Of a stretch of 64,000 bases of DNA, positions 46,141 to 57,152 are shown piece by piece (the first letter of the stretch is position 1; the number at the start of each line of letters is the position of its first letter). This DNA comes from Triatoma infestans. Taxonomy: Eukaryota; Arthropoda; Insecta; Hemiptera; Reduviidae. The stretch is from contig JAAEAF010000247.1 of assembly GCA_011037195.1 (NCBI GenBank), positions 239,294 to 303,293 on the forward strand, read 5' to 3'. Both the position numbers and the translations under genes were made by a program. The notes beneath the pieces are model-generated. The model ran no database searches. It saw nothing but the letters and a program-made list of their open reading frames with translations, and had not been told where the DNA came from.

Positions 46141-47529
46141 AGAATTTGTTTTCTTATTTTTTAAACAGACCGAATCTCACAATCCTTTTCCTTCAAATAA
46201 GAACGGTCGAGAAGAATCGTCCATGGTACTAACAGCAACACGAAGGCTACCTTGCAGTTCTAGTCTACAATGGTACTTATTTTTAATTGCCAGAACAGCT
46301 GAGAATATTTTTTCGCACAAATATGTTGTTGTGAATGGCAATAATATTTTAATAGCCTTTTAACTTAATATATTGGATACTCCTTTTTTGACAGTATACC
46401 AAGAGTGAGCTCTTGTTATGCCTGAATTAAATTTAATTTTGAGAGTGTCGTCGGATGTCAGTTCAAACTTAAGCTTTCCTTTCGAATAGTAATAATTGTT
46501 GAATTTGTATATTTTTACTTGTTTGGTTTTGTACAGCTTTTTTTTTTTCTGCGTTTTGAAAATAAACATGTTGAGGACAGAGCTTGGCCTTTTTTTTTCT
46601 TTTACCTAAACCTAATTCGTCTCCACTGAGTTTGTCGGAGCAGCCATAGGCTTTCCTCTTAAACGTAACATAACGTTATTAGCGGCCGATAACATTTGAC
46701 TGACGCTACCAAAAAAATTCTCGTTCGTTAACAATTCTTTCGCGGACTACAGTTTGGTGATCGCTGCTTTAGAGGAAAGCTTAACTTGACTATACCCAGA
46801 ACCCCCCCCCGTAAGATTCAATTTTCTGGGGAAATATTTCAACCAAAAATGATGGGTATTCATGTGTGCAAGTTTAAAGAAAATCGTTGAAACCCATTTA
46901 GAGAAAATCGCGAAAAAACCCGTTCAGTGAAGGTGCACTTTCGGTTGATAGATTTTGCCCAAAAAATGCGTATCAGATGCGGTGGTCGTATTTAAACTTT
47001 GGTACGATCGCAATACTTCCTTCCTCTTACAAGGAGTAAGAGAAAAATCATAATTATTATATTATACAAATAAAACCTTGAACTTAAGAGTTACATTCCT
47101 TGCTCTCATACTTTATAGTAAAGTAATTAGTCATATTTTCCTTGTATAATGTAAACTTGGTCTATTATAAATTAACAGAGAGAATGGTAAAGATTGTAGA
47201 TAAACTATTTTAACCATTAATAGCAGCTGCTTTAATTTAAAAAGGAATGATTCAATTCGTCTCACTTGTTCGTTATAATGTTGAAAGTAATTTGCACTGT
47301 CTGGGCATTTCTTATAAATTTTATCGGTCTATTTCACGGTTGATTTATGATTTAAACAGAACACTTATTTCACATTAATTTCAACTTTCAAATAAATTAA
47401 GTTTCTACAATAACCACGAGAAATCAATGGATTATTATAAACTTTATATAAGAAGTAATGGACTCAATTTGGACGTATTTTATTGAGGAAATATCTAGTA
47501 TGAAAAACTCATATAACATTCTCTTAATG

Positions 47530-47642
47530 TAGTATAATAGCAAGAGAGAGAAGGCAGGCCCTCTCTGGTACGGTCTGACTTAAGCAGGCTAGAGAGTACC
47601 AGAGAGGGCCTATCTTCTCTGGTACTCTCTTGCTATTACATG
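47530..47642. repeat. Small foldback
   Basis: AATAGCAAGAGAG and GCCCTCTCTGGTAC are mirrored by GTACCAGAGAGGGC and CTCTCTTGCTATT around GACTTAAGCAGGCTAGAG. The middle also occurs in repeat R4 copies at 51848 and 63925. Confidence 0.8.
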
Positions 47643-47726
47643 CAGTTAACATAATTTCCATTGATTTATTTATTTTTTACGAGTATGATCCAATTACAAA
47701 TTTCAATTATAACTGAAAATGTATAT

Positions 47727-48240
47727 ACAGGGTGTCCCATTTAAACGGGCCACTTTTGAAATAACTCTCGATTTCAGCGGTTACTGAACATTTATCTGAT
47801 AATGTTTGGTGCGGAATGGTTAGAGACAAAATTGTTGGCCCATATTTGCGCCCCAGGCACCTTAAATGGACAAGATTACACTAATTTTATTCGCCAAGAG
47901 TTACCACAGTTGCTGGAGGATGTGCCATTGAATGTCAGAACAAGAATGTGATTCCAACAATATGGTTGTCCTGCACAATATGCCTTAGTGGCGAGGAGAG
48001 AAGTGAATGAGATGTTCAGTAACCACTGGATCGGCAAGCTGGCCTTCCAGATCGCCAGATTTAAGCCCTCTTGATTTTTTTTTCTTTGGGAATATCTCCA
48101 ACAAGAAATTTATACCAAGAAACCAACAAACAACTCCAGAAGCACCTAGAGAAAACTAGATCCAAACCTGCTTAGTAATTCCGGCACGCTTGTGCGGTTT
48201 AAGCCGAGAAGGTCATTTTGAATAAATAGAGAATATTTTT
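47727..48240 (+). pseudogene. Tc1/mariner-superfamily transposase fossil
   Basis: Starts at a transposon-end-like ACAGGGTGTCCCATTTAAAC. Frames then give VWCGMVRDKIVGPYLR, a stretch matching TLNGQDYTNFIRQELPQLLEDV, FQQYGCPAQYALVARREVNE, and FNHWIG-like and SPDLxPLDFF-like remains. Related transposases have FQQDGxPAHY, so the second catalytic Asp is Tyr here. The N-terminal half is deleted, stops and shifts are frequent, and the element is long dead. Confidence 0.75.
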
Positions 48241-48616
48241 TTTTAGATTTTTGTAAATTAACTGGAAAATTGTTTTGTTTTAATGATGTTTTATCTGATT
48301 TTTTAAGTCCCTTATGGTTTTAAAATAGGTTTTAAGTGTTGTCAGCATTTGAACACTGTTATTTATTTGAATTTAATAAGAAAATCCGCTTTTAATTTTA
48401 ATTTATGAAACAGGGGAATTGGGTAAAAAACGACGAAAATTTAATCTTTATGATTGAATATTTCGGCAACAGTTTGAAATATTGAAGTGAAATTAACGGC
48501 ATTTTTCTTCGTTTTTCTAATAATTTTCAATACAGTAGTAAAAAGTGAGGGGTCAAAAGGAAATTGCCACTTTCAACCACCGATTTAAGGTGTAAGACGG
48601 CAATAAAATAAAAAAA

Positions 48617-49180
48617 TCTGGCGTGAAACACTCACACAACTTTCTCTTACTCCAGTTCTCAAATTATTATTGACAAATTTTATTGTTTATGTACCAAATT
48701 ATTTCAAATACGACGAAAACTGAAACAACCATTCAGTAAAAGCGCACTTCCGGTTAATTAATTTCCTTGAAACTCGGAATTTTGGCCATCCATTTATTTC
48801 TAATTATTTTTGTTTGAATGGTAGAATTGTATAATCAATATGATAGCACTTTAAAGAAAAACATAATCCCATCCCCTCCCCTAAAAGTTCCCTTAAATGA
48901 ATTTTTCCAGAGAAATGTTTTAAATAAAAGTTGTAGCCCGTTGTATGTGTAGTCGATATGCCAAGTTTGTAGAAAATCGTTGGAGCCATTTTTGAGAAAA
49001 ACGCAAAAAAGTACAAAACAACAACTAGTAAAGTGGTAGTTCTGGTTGAGGAATTTTGACAGATAACATACTGTCAGATCCCATGGTGATACCTAAACGG
49101 AATATCTAGTTTTAACTTTCTATGGTTTTTTTCATTTTTGAGCTATGCTGTTCACATACACATACGCACACACACACATA
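48617..49180 (-). mobile_element. HINE with one module deleted
   Basis: The + strand starts TCTGGCGTGAAAC with the intact hairpin. It jumps inside the first module to the end of the second (GTTGTAGCCCGTTGTATGTG), so only one ~300-base module remains. It is cut after the CA tract, lacking the last ~130 bases. Confidence 0.82.
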
Positions 49181-49404
49181 AATAATTTCTTTGTCACCCT
49201 GTTGCGTGCTTGCCAAGTTAGTGCCAATAGAATTAAAAATCAATGAATTTGTGACCAAATACCTGCTCGAACGTGGAAAAATATATTTATTATCGCATTA
49301 ATAAATAAAATATTGATTTATCCGTACCAATTTACAACTGGAAACATCCAGGCAAGCAAGGAAACTAACCGGAAAAGATGAAAATACTGTGTATAATACT
49401 GTAA

Positions 49405-50008
49405 TTTTCACAGATGGCAGGCAGCAAAGACGGTGATAGAGTAGGTGCGGCTTTTGTGGTTTACGTCAGTGGTGTATGTAAATATGAAGAATTGTTCAAA
49501 TTAAACAATAATTGCTCGAATAACCAGGCTGCACTTTTGGCGGTTGTCAAGGCTTTAGATTGGGTATCACAAAACAGAAAATAGAATCTGAGAACATATT
49601 CATACGAACGACAGTCAGATTACAATGCAATCTATAAACATTTGGAAAATACATTATCCACTGGTTGAAGATGTACGAAACAAGATGGCAGCTCTCTCAC
49701 AACGTTCAAGTAAATATAGCATGGGTGAAAGCTCACTGCGGTATTGAAGGGATTGAGAAAGCAGACATGCTCGCTAAATTGGCGAACAATTGGTACCACT
49801 GAACTTGGAGGAAGCGTACACAAAATTCCAATATCTTACATAAAAAGATTATTAGCTTAGCTGGAGTAGATCTGAGACTGGAGCATTGACCAGAGAAGTT
49901 TTCCCTGACACAACACACCGTCTTCAATCTCCACTAAGAATGACTTACACTTTGACTCAGATGTTAACAGGACACGGTCACATTAGAGACTACCTACTCC
50001 GTTTCAAA
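49405..50008 (+). pseudogene. R1-like LINE RNase H and C-terminus, decayed
   Basis: With frame changes one reads VIFTDG (first RNase H acidic site), AAFVVYVSGVCKYEELFKLN, NQAALLAVVKAL (usual QAELLAI; Glu changed to Ala), VNIAWVKAHCGIEGIEKADM, then TLTQMLTGHGHIRDYLLRFK. The last is the conserved C-terminal segment of R1-clade LINEs. Stops abound. The 3' end is cut by the HINE at 50009. Confidence 0.78.
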
Positions 50009-50391
50009 ATACTTACGCCTAGTATGTTTAGTTGGCATACCAAGTTTGATGGAAATCGTCGGAGCCATTTTTGAGAAAATCGCAATAACGTAAAAAAATT
50101 AACTAGTAAAGTGGTACTTCCGGTTGAGGAATTTTGACAGATGACCCACTGTCGGATCCCATGGTGATAACTAAACGGAATATTAAGTTCGAACTTTCTA
50201 CGATTTTTCGTTTTTCAGCTATGCTGTTCACATACATACACATACACACACACACACACACAGACCATTTGCTAAAAACCACTTTTTGGGACTCAGGGAA
50301 CCTCAAAACGGATATTTCCGGTGAAAACTCGATATCGTTAATTTGACACGATTACAGTACTTCCTCTTACTTGGAGAAAGTAAGAGAAAGT
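50009..50391 (-). mobile_element. HINE 5' fragment
   Basis: The outer ~380 bases only: the + strand begins in the module at TAGTATGTTTAGTTGGC and ends GAGAAAGTAAGAGAAAGT. (CA)n lies near 50240. Confidence 0.85.
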
Positions 50392-51195
50392 ACAAAAAAA
50401 ATAAATTAGGTTCAGTAAGAGAAATAAATTCATGTGAGTGTTTCAAACGAGATTTATTTCTTTCAACATTTAACTATGAATACTTGATACTGCAGAAATG
50501 AACAGTGCCCAACAATGTAAATGTATTGGATTTATTCATCGACAAATTTCAATATTAAATAAACTAAACTTGCAGATTAAGTTATCAAGTATGCATTGAT
50601 TAATTTTTCTTTTTTTTCTCTCTTTAATGCCATATAAATAATTTCTTAATTGATTTAGACTTAAATGCACTTTTCTTTTTTTTTTTTATCACTGAATCCA
50701 TCAATGCATAATTAACTAGAGTGTAGGTAATAAATTAAATTAAAAAAAAAAAAAAATACGCACATACACACAAACAGACAAAACTGGTTTGCATAGTAAA
50801 TATTATACTTTTAACAAATACATTAAGCTCACTTTTCAACACAACTTTTGATAAATAGTATTATAATTGTAATTTATTAATATCTAGTTATTTTGTATGA
50901 CTTATTTATAATATCAATAAAGTACACGTACTAAACTATATATATTATAACTAAACAATTACAAAATATAACAGTTTTATATATACGTATATATGTTTTA
51001 CCATATGTCCAGCTGTTTATTATAATAGTGGGTAATAATTTCTGCAACATGCGGTTACAATTGCGACATATTACAATATTGTTTTAATGAAAAGGTTTTT
51101 CTAATATAACTCGTTTCATAATATGATTAGAAATTAAATGCAATTTATTTTATGTATCTTTATTCCTTAACTTTTGTGTGTTAATCAATTTTTAA
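50392..51195. other. No gene recognised
   Basis: AT-rich (A/T runs near 50640 and 50740). A scrap resembling a HINE 3' end (TTCATGTGAGTGTTTCAAACGAGA) lies at 50428-50452. Confidence 0.5.
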
Positions 51196-51282
51196 AATTG
51201 AGTTTTCATCGAATATAAATATGTTTTGTGGTCCTCTGAGGGCGAAAACAATGTTTTTTAGGAAATGGTGTGTGTGTGTTTT
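51196..51282 (+). mobile_element. HINE scrap next to a SINE
   Basis: AAAATTGAGTTTTCATCG, GTGGTCCTCTGAG and GGAAATGGTGTGTGTG match the HINE 5' region. The SINE at 51283 breaks it. Confidence 0.65.
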
Positions 51283-51534
51283 TTTTTTTATTTAAGGCGT
51301 GTCAACTGTATGGTCATTAGCGCCCGGAGCCTTCTCAGTGCACTGCCGCCCTCCGGACAGTGTTCTCTCGCTACTAGACAACACTGTCAGTGAGCTGTGA
51401 GTACTATCACCAAACAGTGAGCTATAGTGAGCTCCTAGGAAAAAAAAAAAAAAATCTAAGGATAGCACTGGACTCGAACCCGGGACCTCCGAGTGGGAGT
51501 CCAATGCGCTAACCACTTAGCTAATTCCACCCTT
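51283..51534 (-). mobile_element. tRNA-derived SINE, family 1
   Basis: The complement of B box (GGACTCGAACCCGGGA) and A box (TAACCACTTAGCTAATTCC) lie at 51468-51530. The body contains a short internal duplication of the GTGAGCTGTGAG stretch. The T run at 51281 is the tail. Confidence 0.9.
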
Positions 51535-51655
51535 CAAGATGGATTTACCATACTTCTAGACAAACTCCTGCTCACCACCACATAATCTTAATCAAACATT
51601 TTCTACCCTCTACTGAATACCACATTCACAAACATTAAACAGAACTAATCTGTTG

Positions 51656-51688
<33 letters not shown>

Positions 51689-51784
51689 ATGTATGTGTGA
51701 GTGCTAATAAAATTTTAATCGATTAACAGTTATAAGGAAAACATAAAGATAAATTTAAAAATAATAATTCGTTACTGTAATGGT

Positions 51785-52070
51785 ATCGCAAAGATAATGC
51801 AACCACGGCAGAGAGAAGAGAGGCCCTCTCTGGTTAACAGAGACTACTCTCTGACTTAGGCAGGCTAGAGTGGGAGAACCTTGCTAGTGGGAATCTATGT
51901 AGAGGATATCTATCAGATACAACCATACAACTGTATATCGCATCGTGTCATATGTTTACTCTCACCATTCATTCTATCATTTTCATTAAAGTCCAGTGCA
52001 ATTAGTGTAAACTTAGCTACGTTATATTAGTATCTTCATATCTCGTTCATTCAATCAAACCTAATTTCTC
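51785..52070 (+). repeat. Repeat R4
   Basis: Contains CCCTCTCTGGTTAACAGAG, CTGACTTAGGCAGGCTAGAG, TATCGCATCGTGTCATATG and AAAGTCCAGTGCAATTAGTG. Related copies: the giant palindrome arms, 61480-61680 and 63770-64000. A (GT)n tract lies nearby at 51653-51680. Confidence 0.65.
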
Positions 52071-52138
52071 TCCTCAACAACTCCATTATAGTTACCAAAT
52101 ATATCGCTCGAAATGTTAAATAATAAACTTTTATTTTT

Positions 52139-52365
52139 GTGGGGGAAGGATTAGCTCAGTGGTTAGCGCGTTGGACTCCCACTCTGAGTCCGGGATCGAG
52201 TCCAGTGGACCCCTTAGATTTTTCTTCCTAAGAGCCTATACAGCTCTTGGCCGGGATTAGCAGTGTTGTCTGTAACGAGAGAATACTGTCAGTAAGCCAG
52301 CAGTGCAGTGAGAAGGTTCCGAGCGCCAGTGGCCACAGATGTTGACGTTGTCTTAGATAAAAAAA
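52139..52365 (+). mobile_element. tRNA-derived SINE, family 1
   Basis: A box TTAGCTCAGTGGTTAGCG and B box GGGATCGAGTCC are closer to a real tRNA than in other copies. The short A tail runs straight into a full HINE at 52366. Confidence 0.9.
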
Positions 52366-53340
52366 TCTGGTGTGAAACACTCACACAACTTTCTCTTACT
52401 CCAGTACTCAAAATTATAATTGACAAATTTTATAGTTAGTGTACCAAATTTAATGAAATTCGTCGAAAAGTGGAAACACTGTCCAGTAAAACTGTCCGGT
52501 TTACTAATTTCCTTGAAACTCGGAATTTGGGTCATATATTAATTTCTAGTTATTTCAATTTGGATGACAGAATTGTATAATCAACTGTGATAGCATTTTA
52601 AAGAAAAACATAACCCCCCTCCCCCAAAAGTCCCCTTAAATGAATTTATCAGGGGAAAAGTTTCAAATAAAAGTTGTAGCTCTTTATATGTATAGTTAAC
52701 AACGCTGGTTTAAAGAAAATCGTTGGAGCCATTTTCGAGAAAATACCAGAAAACTGAAAATTATATTTCAGTAAAAACGCACTTCCGGTTATCTATTTTT
52801 TTTCAAACTCGGAATTTCAACAACATATTTAATTCTAATTAACATTATTTAGATGACAGAATTGTCTAATATACTGAAACAGCAGTTAAGATGAAAACCT
52901 AACCCCACCCCTCCCCCAGAAGTGCCCTTAAATGAATTTTCCTGGAGAAATGTTTCAAATAAAAGTTGTAGCTCTTTGTATGTGTAGTTGATATAGCAAG
53001 TTTAAAGAAAATCTTCGGAGCCATTTTTGAGAAAATTGCAAAAACGTAAAAAAACAACTAGTAAAGTGGTACTTCCGGTTGAGGAATATTGACACATAAC
53101 GCACCGTCAGATCCCATGGTGATACCTAAACGTAATATCAAGTTTGAACTTTCTACGATTTTTCGTTTTTGAGCTATGCTGTTCACATACATCAGACACA
53201 CACACACACAGACCATTCGCTAAAAACCACTTTTTTGGACTCAGGGGGACCTTAAAAAAAACGGATATTTCCGGTGAAAACTCGATATCGAAAATTTGAC
53301 ACGATTACAATACTTCCTCTTACTAGGAGTAAGAGAAAGT
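52366..53340 (-). mobile_element. HINE, full length
   Basis: 975 bp from TCTGGTGTGAAAC to GGAGTAAGAGAAAGT on the + strand. It begins exactly where the SINE tail ends, so the A-rich tail was probably the target site. Confidence 0.88.
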
Positions 53341-53615
53341 AAAAAAACTTTCTGATTCTCAGAAAGGAGAATGTTATCGGATAGGAAAACAGAATATGGA
53401 ATAGATCTTCTGGTTGCTGGTGGGTGCATATTGAACAAAGTTCAGCGAGATTTGTGCTATATTTGATACTATCTATTGAGAATTTGATTAAGAACCCATA
53501 TTATTTTTATGGCAAGTACAATAAACAATACTGCATATTTGTTGTGGTGGTTGGTTCCGTAGAGCTGGAAAGCATCAGAGACATTTAGCGTGATAGCCTG
53601 CTTTCTTTTTGTGGT

Positions 53616-53653
53616 CATCGACCGGTTTCGGGCGTTCGCCCATCATCAGGATG
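53616..53653 (-). ncRNA. Hammerhead-like motif (R2)
   Basis: The minus strand reads CATC, CTGATGA, U, GGGC-GAAC-GCCC, GAAA, CCGGT, C, GATG. Core intact. Confidence 0.7.
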
Positions 53654-53822
53654 TTTTTGTTAAACAGTGTAATAACATAGACTTGCACAGAGCAAGTTGA
53701 GAGTTGATACACTGTGCCAAGGCCCAGAATCTTCTCAGTGCACGGCCGGCCTCCTGACAGTGTTCTCACGCTATAGACAACACTGTCCATCACCTAGTCT
53801 ATGTCATACATTGTTTTGATGA

Positions 53823-53860
53823 CATCCTGATGATGGGCGAACGCCCGAAAGCGGTCGATG
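53823..53860 (+). ncRNA. Hammerhead-like motif (R2)
   Basis: CATC, CTGATGA, U, GGGC-GAAC-GCCC, GAAA, GCGGT, C, GATG. Core intact; the helix III palindrome is broken by one C-to-G change. Confidence 0.65.
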
Positions 53861-53905
53861 ACCACAAAAAGAAGCAGGCTATCACGGAAAATATCTCCGA
53901 ATACT

Positions 53906-54501
53906 GAATATATCAAACTAAAGTGTGATTTATTTACTATTTTGTTTAAAATAGCATTCATAAACCCATTTCAGTACAATTAAGCCTGTATAAAACCCAT
54001 ATTAATTATCTATTTCCTACAAATTAACCATTCATTATTTCAACTTATATAATACAATATAAAAACGAATAAGTTTGCAAAAATTTAAACTGATTTTCTA
54101 AATAAGGCAGCCTTTACTAATCATACTGGTTTCATTATCTCAGATTTTTAAAAAATAAAAAAAATAAAGAAAAGAAAACATGAATTCCTTTAAAAATGTT
54201 TGTATTAACTAAGTGGAAAATAAAAATAATAAAAAAAATACTTAAAAGAATCTTTTAGCCGTCGAGATGTAAGATAAAGCACGTAGAACGGATAAATTCT
54301 TTTGAAGTAGCTACCATTCATTGTCCTTTACTAAAAAAACTAAACAATATTCTCTTAGCCCAAGATTGGACGTTTATAGAATTGTATATAAATTTATATT
54401 AACTTTTTTTTTTCTTTAAGGATAATTTTATGAATTCTAATTAAATAGCACATCAAACCATTTACCAAATTTACTAAAATTATTACTACATCTTGGCAAC
54501 T
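53906..54501. other. No gene recognised
   Basis: AT-rich sequence without supportable features. Confidence 0.5.
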
Positions 54502-54600
54502 TAGTTGTGAAACCTGTAGGCGGAGTTAAATGACGTCACAACTACTAGAAAGATTTGATAATGGGCGGAGCTTAATAGCCATTTTGTGTGTCACAACTAA
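54502..54600. repeat. Small inverted-repeat element
   Basis: TTAGTTGTGA at the left and TCACAACTAA at the right, 99 bases apart. Inside lie TGACGTCA (54531), a second TCACAACTA and GGGCGGAGCTTAATAGCCATTTTG. It could be a tiny MITE or a relic promoter; I cannot decide. Confidence 0.4.
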
Positions 54601-54719
54601 CATGCTATTTGTTGGATATCAACATGTACCCCCACTACCACGCACTATATTTGAAAGCAGCTAAATTTTGAAAAAAATAATTCCAAGAACAGCACTTGTC
54701 TCAAAGCTGGAGACGGATA

Positions 54720-55440
54720 CAATTCTGTGCCCCTCCTCCATTGATATAATGGCTTCTAAAAACAGCTTTTACAAGCCCTTTAAAGTTCTAATACCGGATA
54801 GAGTGTGTTGGAAACATAAACCGCCCATATTAGGGCGGCTTTATGTGATATACGGAACAGTTGAGTGCCGGGATATATGGCAAGCTAAAGCCTTTAAAGC
54901 AATGCTAATCGCAAAAATCATTATCAGTTTAATCAAAATATATTTAAGGGGTTCTAAAGTTCTGCAACGAGTAGGCAGATAGTTTTGCCCATTTCAACTT
55001 CATAGCACCCCTTATTGCGATCGGAACATTTCTATTATTTTGTGATGCCTCTTGCTGAAAGCAAGATTGTACAATAAATCACAAGAATTGTGGATGGCAG
55101 TAATCCTAGGCCAAAGACAGGCGATAAATTCATTAATAGCTTTTGTTTAAAAACAGAACTATTCCAGCAAAGGGCGGGTGGCCTTACGGGATGACTGTTG
55201 GCCTTCTCACTAGTCATTTTAGACTTAATATACACAGGAATCAGGACTTATACATGCACAGGAAACCTGCCTGACAACGGATAGCCTACGTAGGTTCTGT
55301 CAGATGGAAGAAGAAATAGCATGTACTGTATCAATGTGGGAGCCTCATGGTTGAGGCATTGCCTCTTTGGTGAGGTAGGGGTGGTGTAGGTCTGCCAGCT
55401 AACTCCTATAGAATCTAATCTAATCAGTGATATATAAAAG
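54720..55440 (+). pseudogene. Decayed R1/LOA-like LINE, RNase H to C-terminus
   Basis: An open stretch (54668-54982) includes IPDRVCWKHKPPI and CRDIWQAKAFKAMLIAKIII, corresponding to the D...K and CSxxQAExxAI regions of LINE RNase H with acidic residues lost. After a stop, SQELWMAVILGQRQAINSLI and, near 55190-55235, GLLTSHFRLNIHRNQDLY resemble the GLLTGHxxLNxHLxxxGL C-terminal segment, then HVLYQCGSL. It ends with TAATCTAATCTAATC. Long dead; the clade is a guess. Confidence 0.6.
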
Positions 55441-56564
55441 TACATTGCTGTGTACAAGTATTACTAGAATTTCAACATTGAAGCAAACTGTTCAACAGGA
55501 AGTTTACATTAATAAATTCAATACGTCAACTTTTTTGCATTCTTTTCTATCAGCCATATTAATTTTTATAAAATTTTTGCTTTTCTAGTTAACCAAAATA
55601 AAAAGTACCATTATTATTCCATTATTAGAATTTGAGAATCTATATAAAAAAAAACAAAAAAGTAACACAGGTCCCTTTTATAGCCCATTGCTAACAGTCC
55701 CATTTCCACGGTTCTAAAGTTAACCTTGCCCATATATATACTCTGTAACGATAAAATTCATTGTTTTTGAACAGGTGTTTTACTGCAATAAATATATCAT
55801 TTATTGAATTTTCTATTTTTCTTTACTTTAAAACTCAAGTTATATAATTAACACAATCATAAATCCCAGATAACTAACACTGTTGTATCAACTAAATCGG
55901 GCTCGCTACTACCCCGTTATAATTATCACTAATGAAACTTCCGTTCTCTTTAAGCCAATAGAATTGCGTTTGTAATTTTACAGTAGAAAGAAAAAAAATG
56001 AATTAGTAGAAAAAGAAGTTCCGTATACATAATTACTGGTTATATTCCAAGAGGGAAGAAGAAGACCAGGCACGAAAAGAAACTTCTTTTGTGCAGGAAA
56101 AAACATGTTCGTCCAGTTTTGCTTTTCAAGACATCTTTTTCTGTGTTAATTCTCATAACTTTATTGTTTATTTTTGTTTTTTTTTTTATGAACACTTAAC
56201 CATGCTTGTTATCTGAAATAATTATATTTTTCTTTTATTAACCCTGGTAAGCAAATGCCTGTAATAATATTTTAAAATATTACATTCTACGTAATTTTAA
56301 TTACAGCAATAAGTTTTGTAAACTTTATTACATTTATCAATCTTTTTTATAACTTCATATTAATTCTTCTTTTTATTTCAAATATGATTTGCCCTCCGGA
56401 GTAATTAATGTAAATACGTAAAAATCATCTCAACTAAATATCTTTCGGCTCAATAAAAATTACTTTTTGAATTAAAAAAATATATTTATTGACTATATTA
56501 ATTAGCTTGTGATTTTTGGATTAATTGATTTTTGCTTTTTGTTAGTCCTAGTTAAGATCTATGT
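55441..56564. other. No gene recognised
   Basis: AT-rich sequence; nothing coding or repetitive could be supported. Confidence 0.5.
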
Positions 56565-56700
56565 AAAGAGCATAGCTCAAAAAACCGAAAAATCATTGGT
56601 AATTCAAATTAGATATTCAGTTTGGGTATCACCACGGGGATATTACTACAGGAAGTTATTTGTCAGATAATTCCTCAACCAGAGAATTACCAGTTTATTT

Positions 56701-56935
56701 TATTTATTTATTTTTTTTTTTAATTTAAGGCGCGTCAATATCTATGGAGTCTTTTCAGTGCACTGCCGGCCTCCAAACAGTGTTCTCTCGCTACAGACAA
56801 CACTGGTCCATCACCGAACCAGTGAGCTGTAGAGGCTCCTAGGAAGAAAAAAATCTAAGGGTAACACTGGACTCGAACCCGGGACCTCCGCGTGGGAGTC
56901 CAACGCGCTAACCACGAAGCTAATCCCTTCCCTAT
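56701..56935 (-). mobile_element. tRNA-derived SINE, family 1
   Basis: Flanked by CAGTTTATT (56691-56699 and 56936-56944). The complement of B box GGACTCGAACCCGGGA and A box TAACCACGAAGCTAATCCC is well preserved. The tail is AAATAAATAAA-rich. Confidence 0.92.
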
Positions 56936-57152
56936 CAGTTTATTGAATGGATTTTGCAGTTTTTTTGTGAAAATTTTCACGAAAATGGCTCTAACAATTT
57001 TTCTTTAATATATAGACAACGGAACATGCAGCTTTATGGAATATATTTCAGACATTTTTCCAGGGAAAAGTTCTTTTAAGAATGGTTTAGCGGGGGGGGG
57101 GGGTATGCTTTTCTCTAAAGTGCTATTTTAGTTTAGTTATACGACTCTATCT

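Larger units (their letters stand above)
45605..46195. mobile_element. Palindromic repeat R7 inside the hAT
   Basis: The ends are inverse (GGATTGTGAGATTCGGTCT and ...ACCGAATCTCACAATCC). Arms carry ribozyme-like blocks, TTTATTTTCCAAA words and GTTGAGAACAC / TGTTCTCAAC. The middle has a GTGAGCTCTTGTTAGGCC block repeated in part at 46403-46520, suggesting a partial second copy. The layout matches other palindromic Penelope-like repeats here. Confidence 0.72.
45176..46766. mobile_element. Non-autonomous hAT element
   Basis: Flanked by an 8-bp duplication CTTTAGAG (45168-45175 and 46767-46774). Terminal inverted repeats are TAGCGGTCGCCAATC and CAGCGATCACCAAAC (complement of the right end), with matching subterminal TTTCGCGGACCAC/CTTTCGCGGACTAC. 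The 8-bp duplication and CAG(C)G-type ends are hAT hallmarks. 1,591 bp, no transposase frame; much of its inside is the palindromic repeat R7. Confidence 0.9.
44925..47043 (-). mobile_element. Old HINE interrupted by a hAT element
   Basis: A diverged HINE in two parts. 44925-45175 holds ACTTCCGCTTAACC and GGTGGTACTTTAGAG. 46767-47043 holds TTTAGAGGAAAGCTTAAC, AAAATCGTTG, CACTTTCGGTTGATAG and AAGGAGTAAGAGAAA. The break is bracketed by the hAT duplication CTTTAGAG. Confidence 0.78.
53540..53905. mobile_element. R2 inverted pair enclosing a SINE fragment
   Basis: An R2 unit at 53540-53715 faces a complementary one at 53820-53905, with ~80 bases of family-1 SINE body (minus, 53716-53797) between. 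Both carry hammerhead-like motifs. Confidence 0.8.

Noticed and set aside
55248..55457. 69-codon minus-strand gene
   Set aside because: The plus strand here reads as a decayed LINE C-terminus; the minus frame is its shadow.
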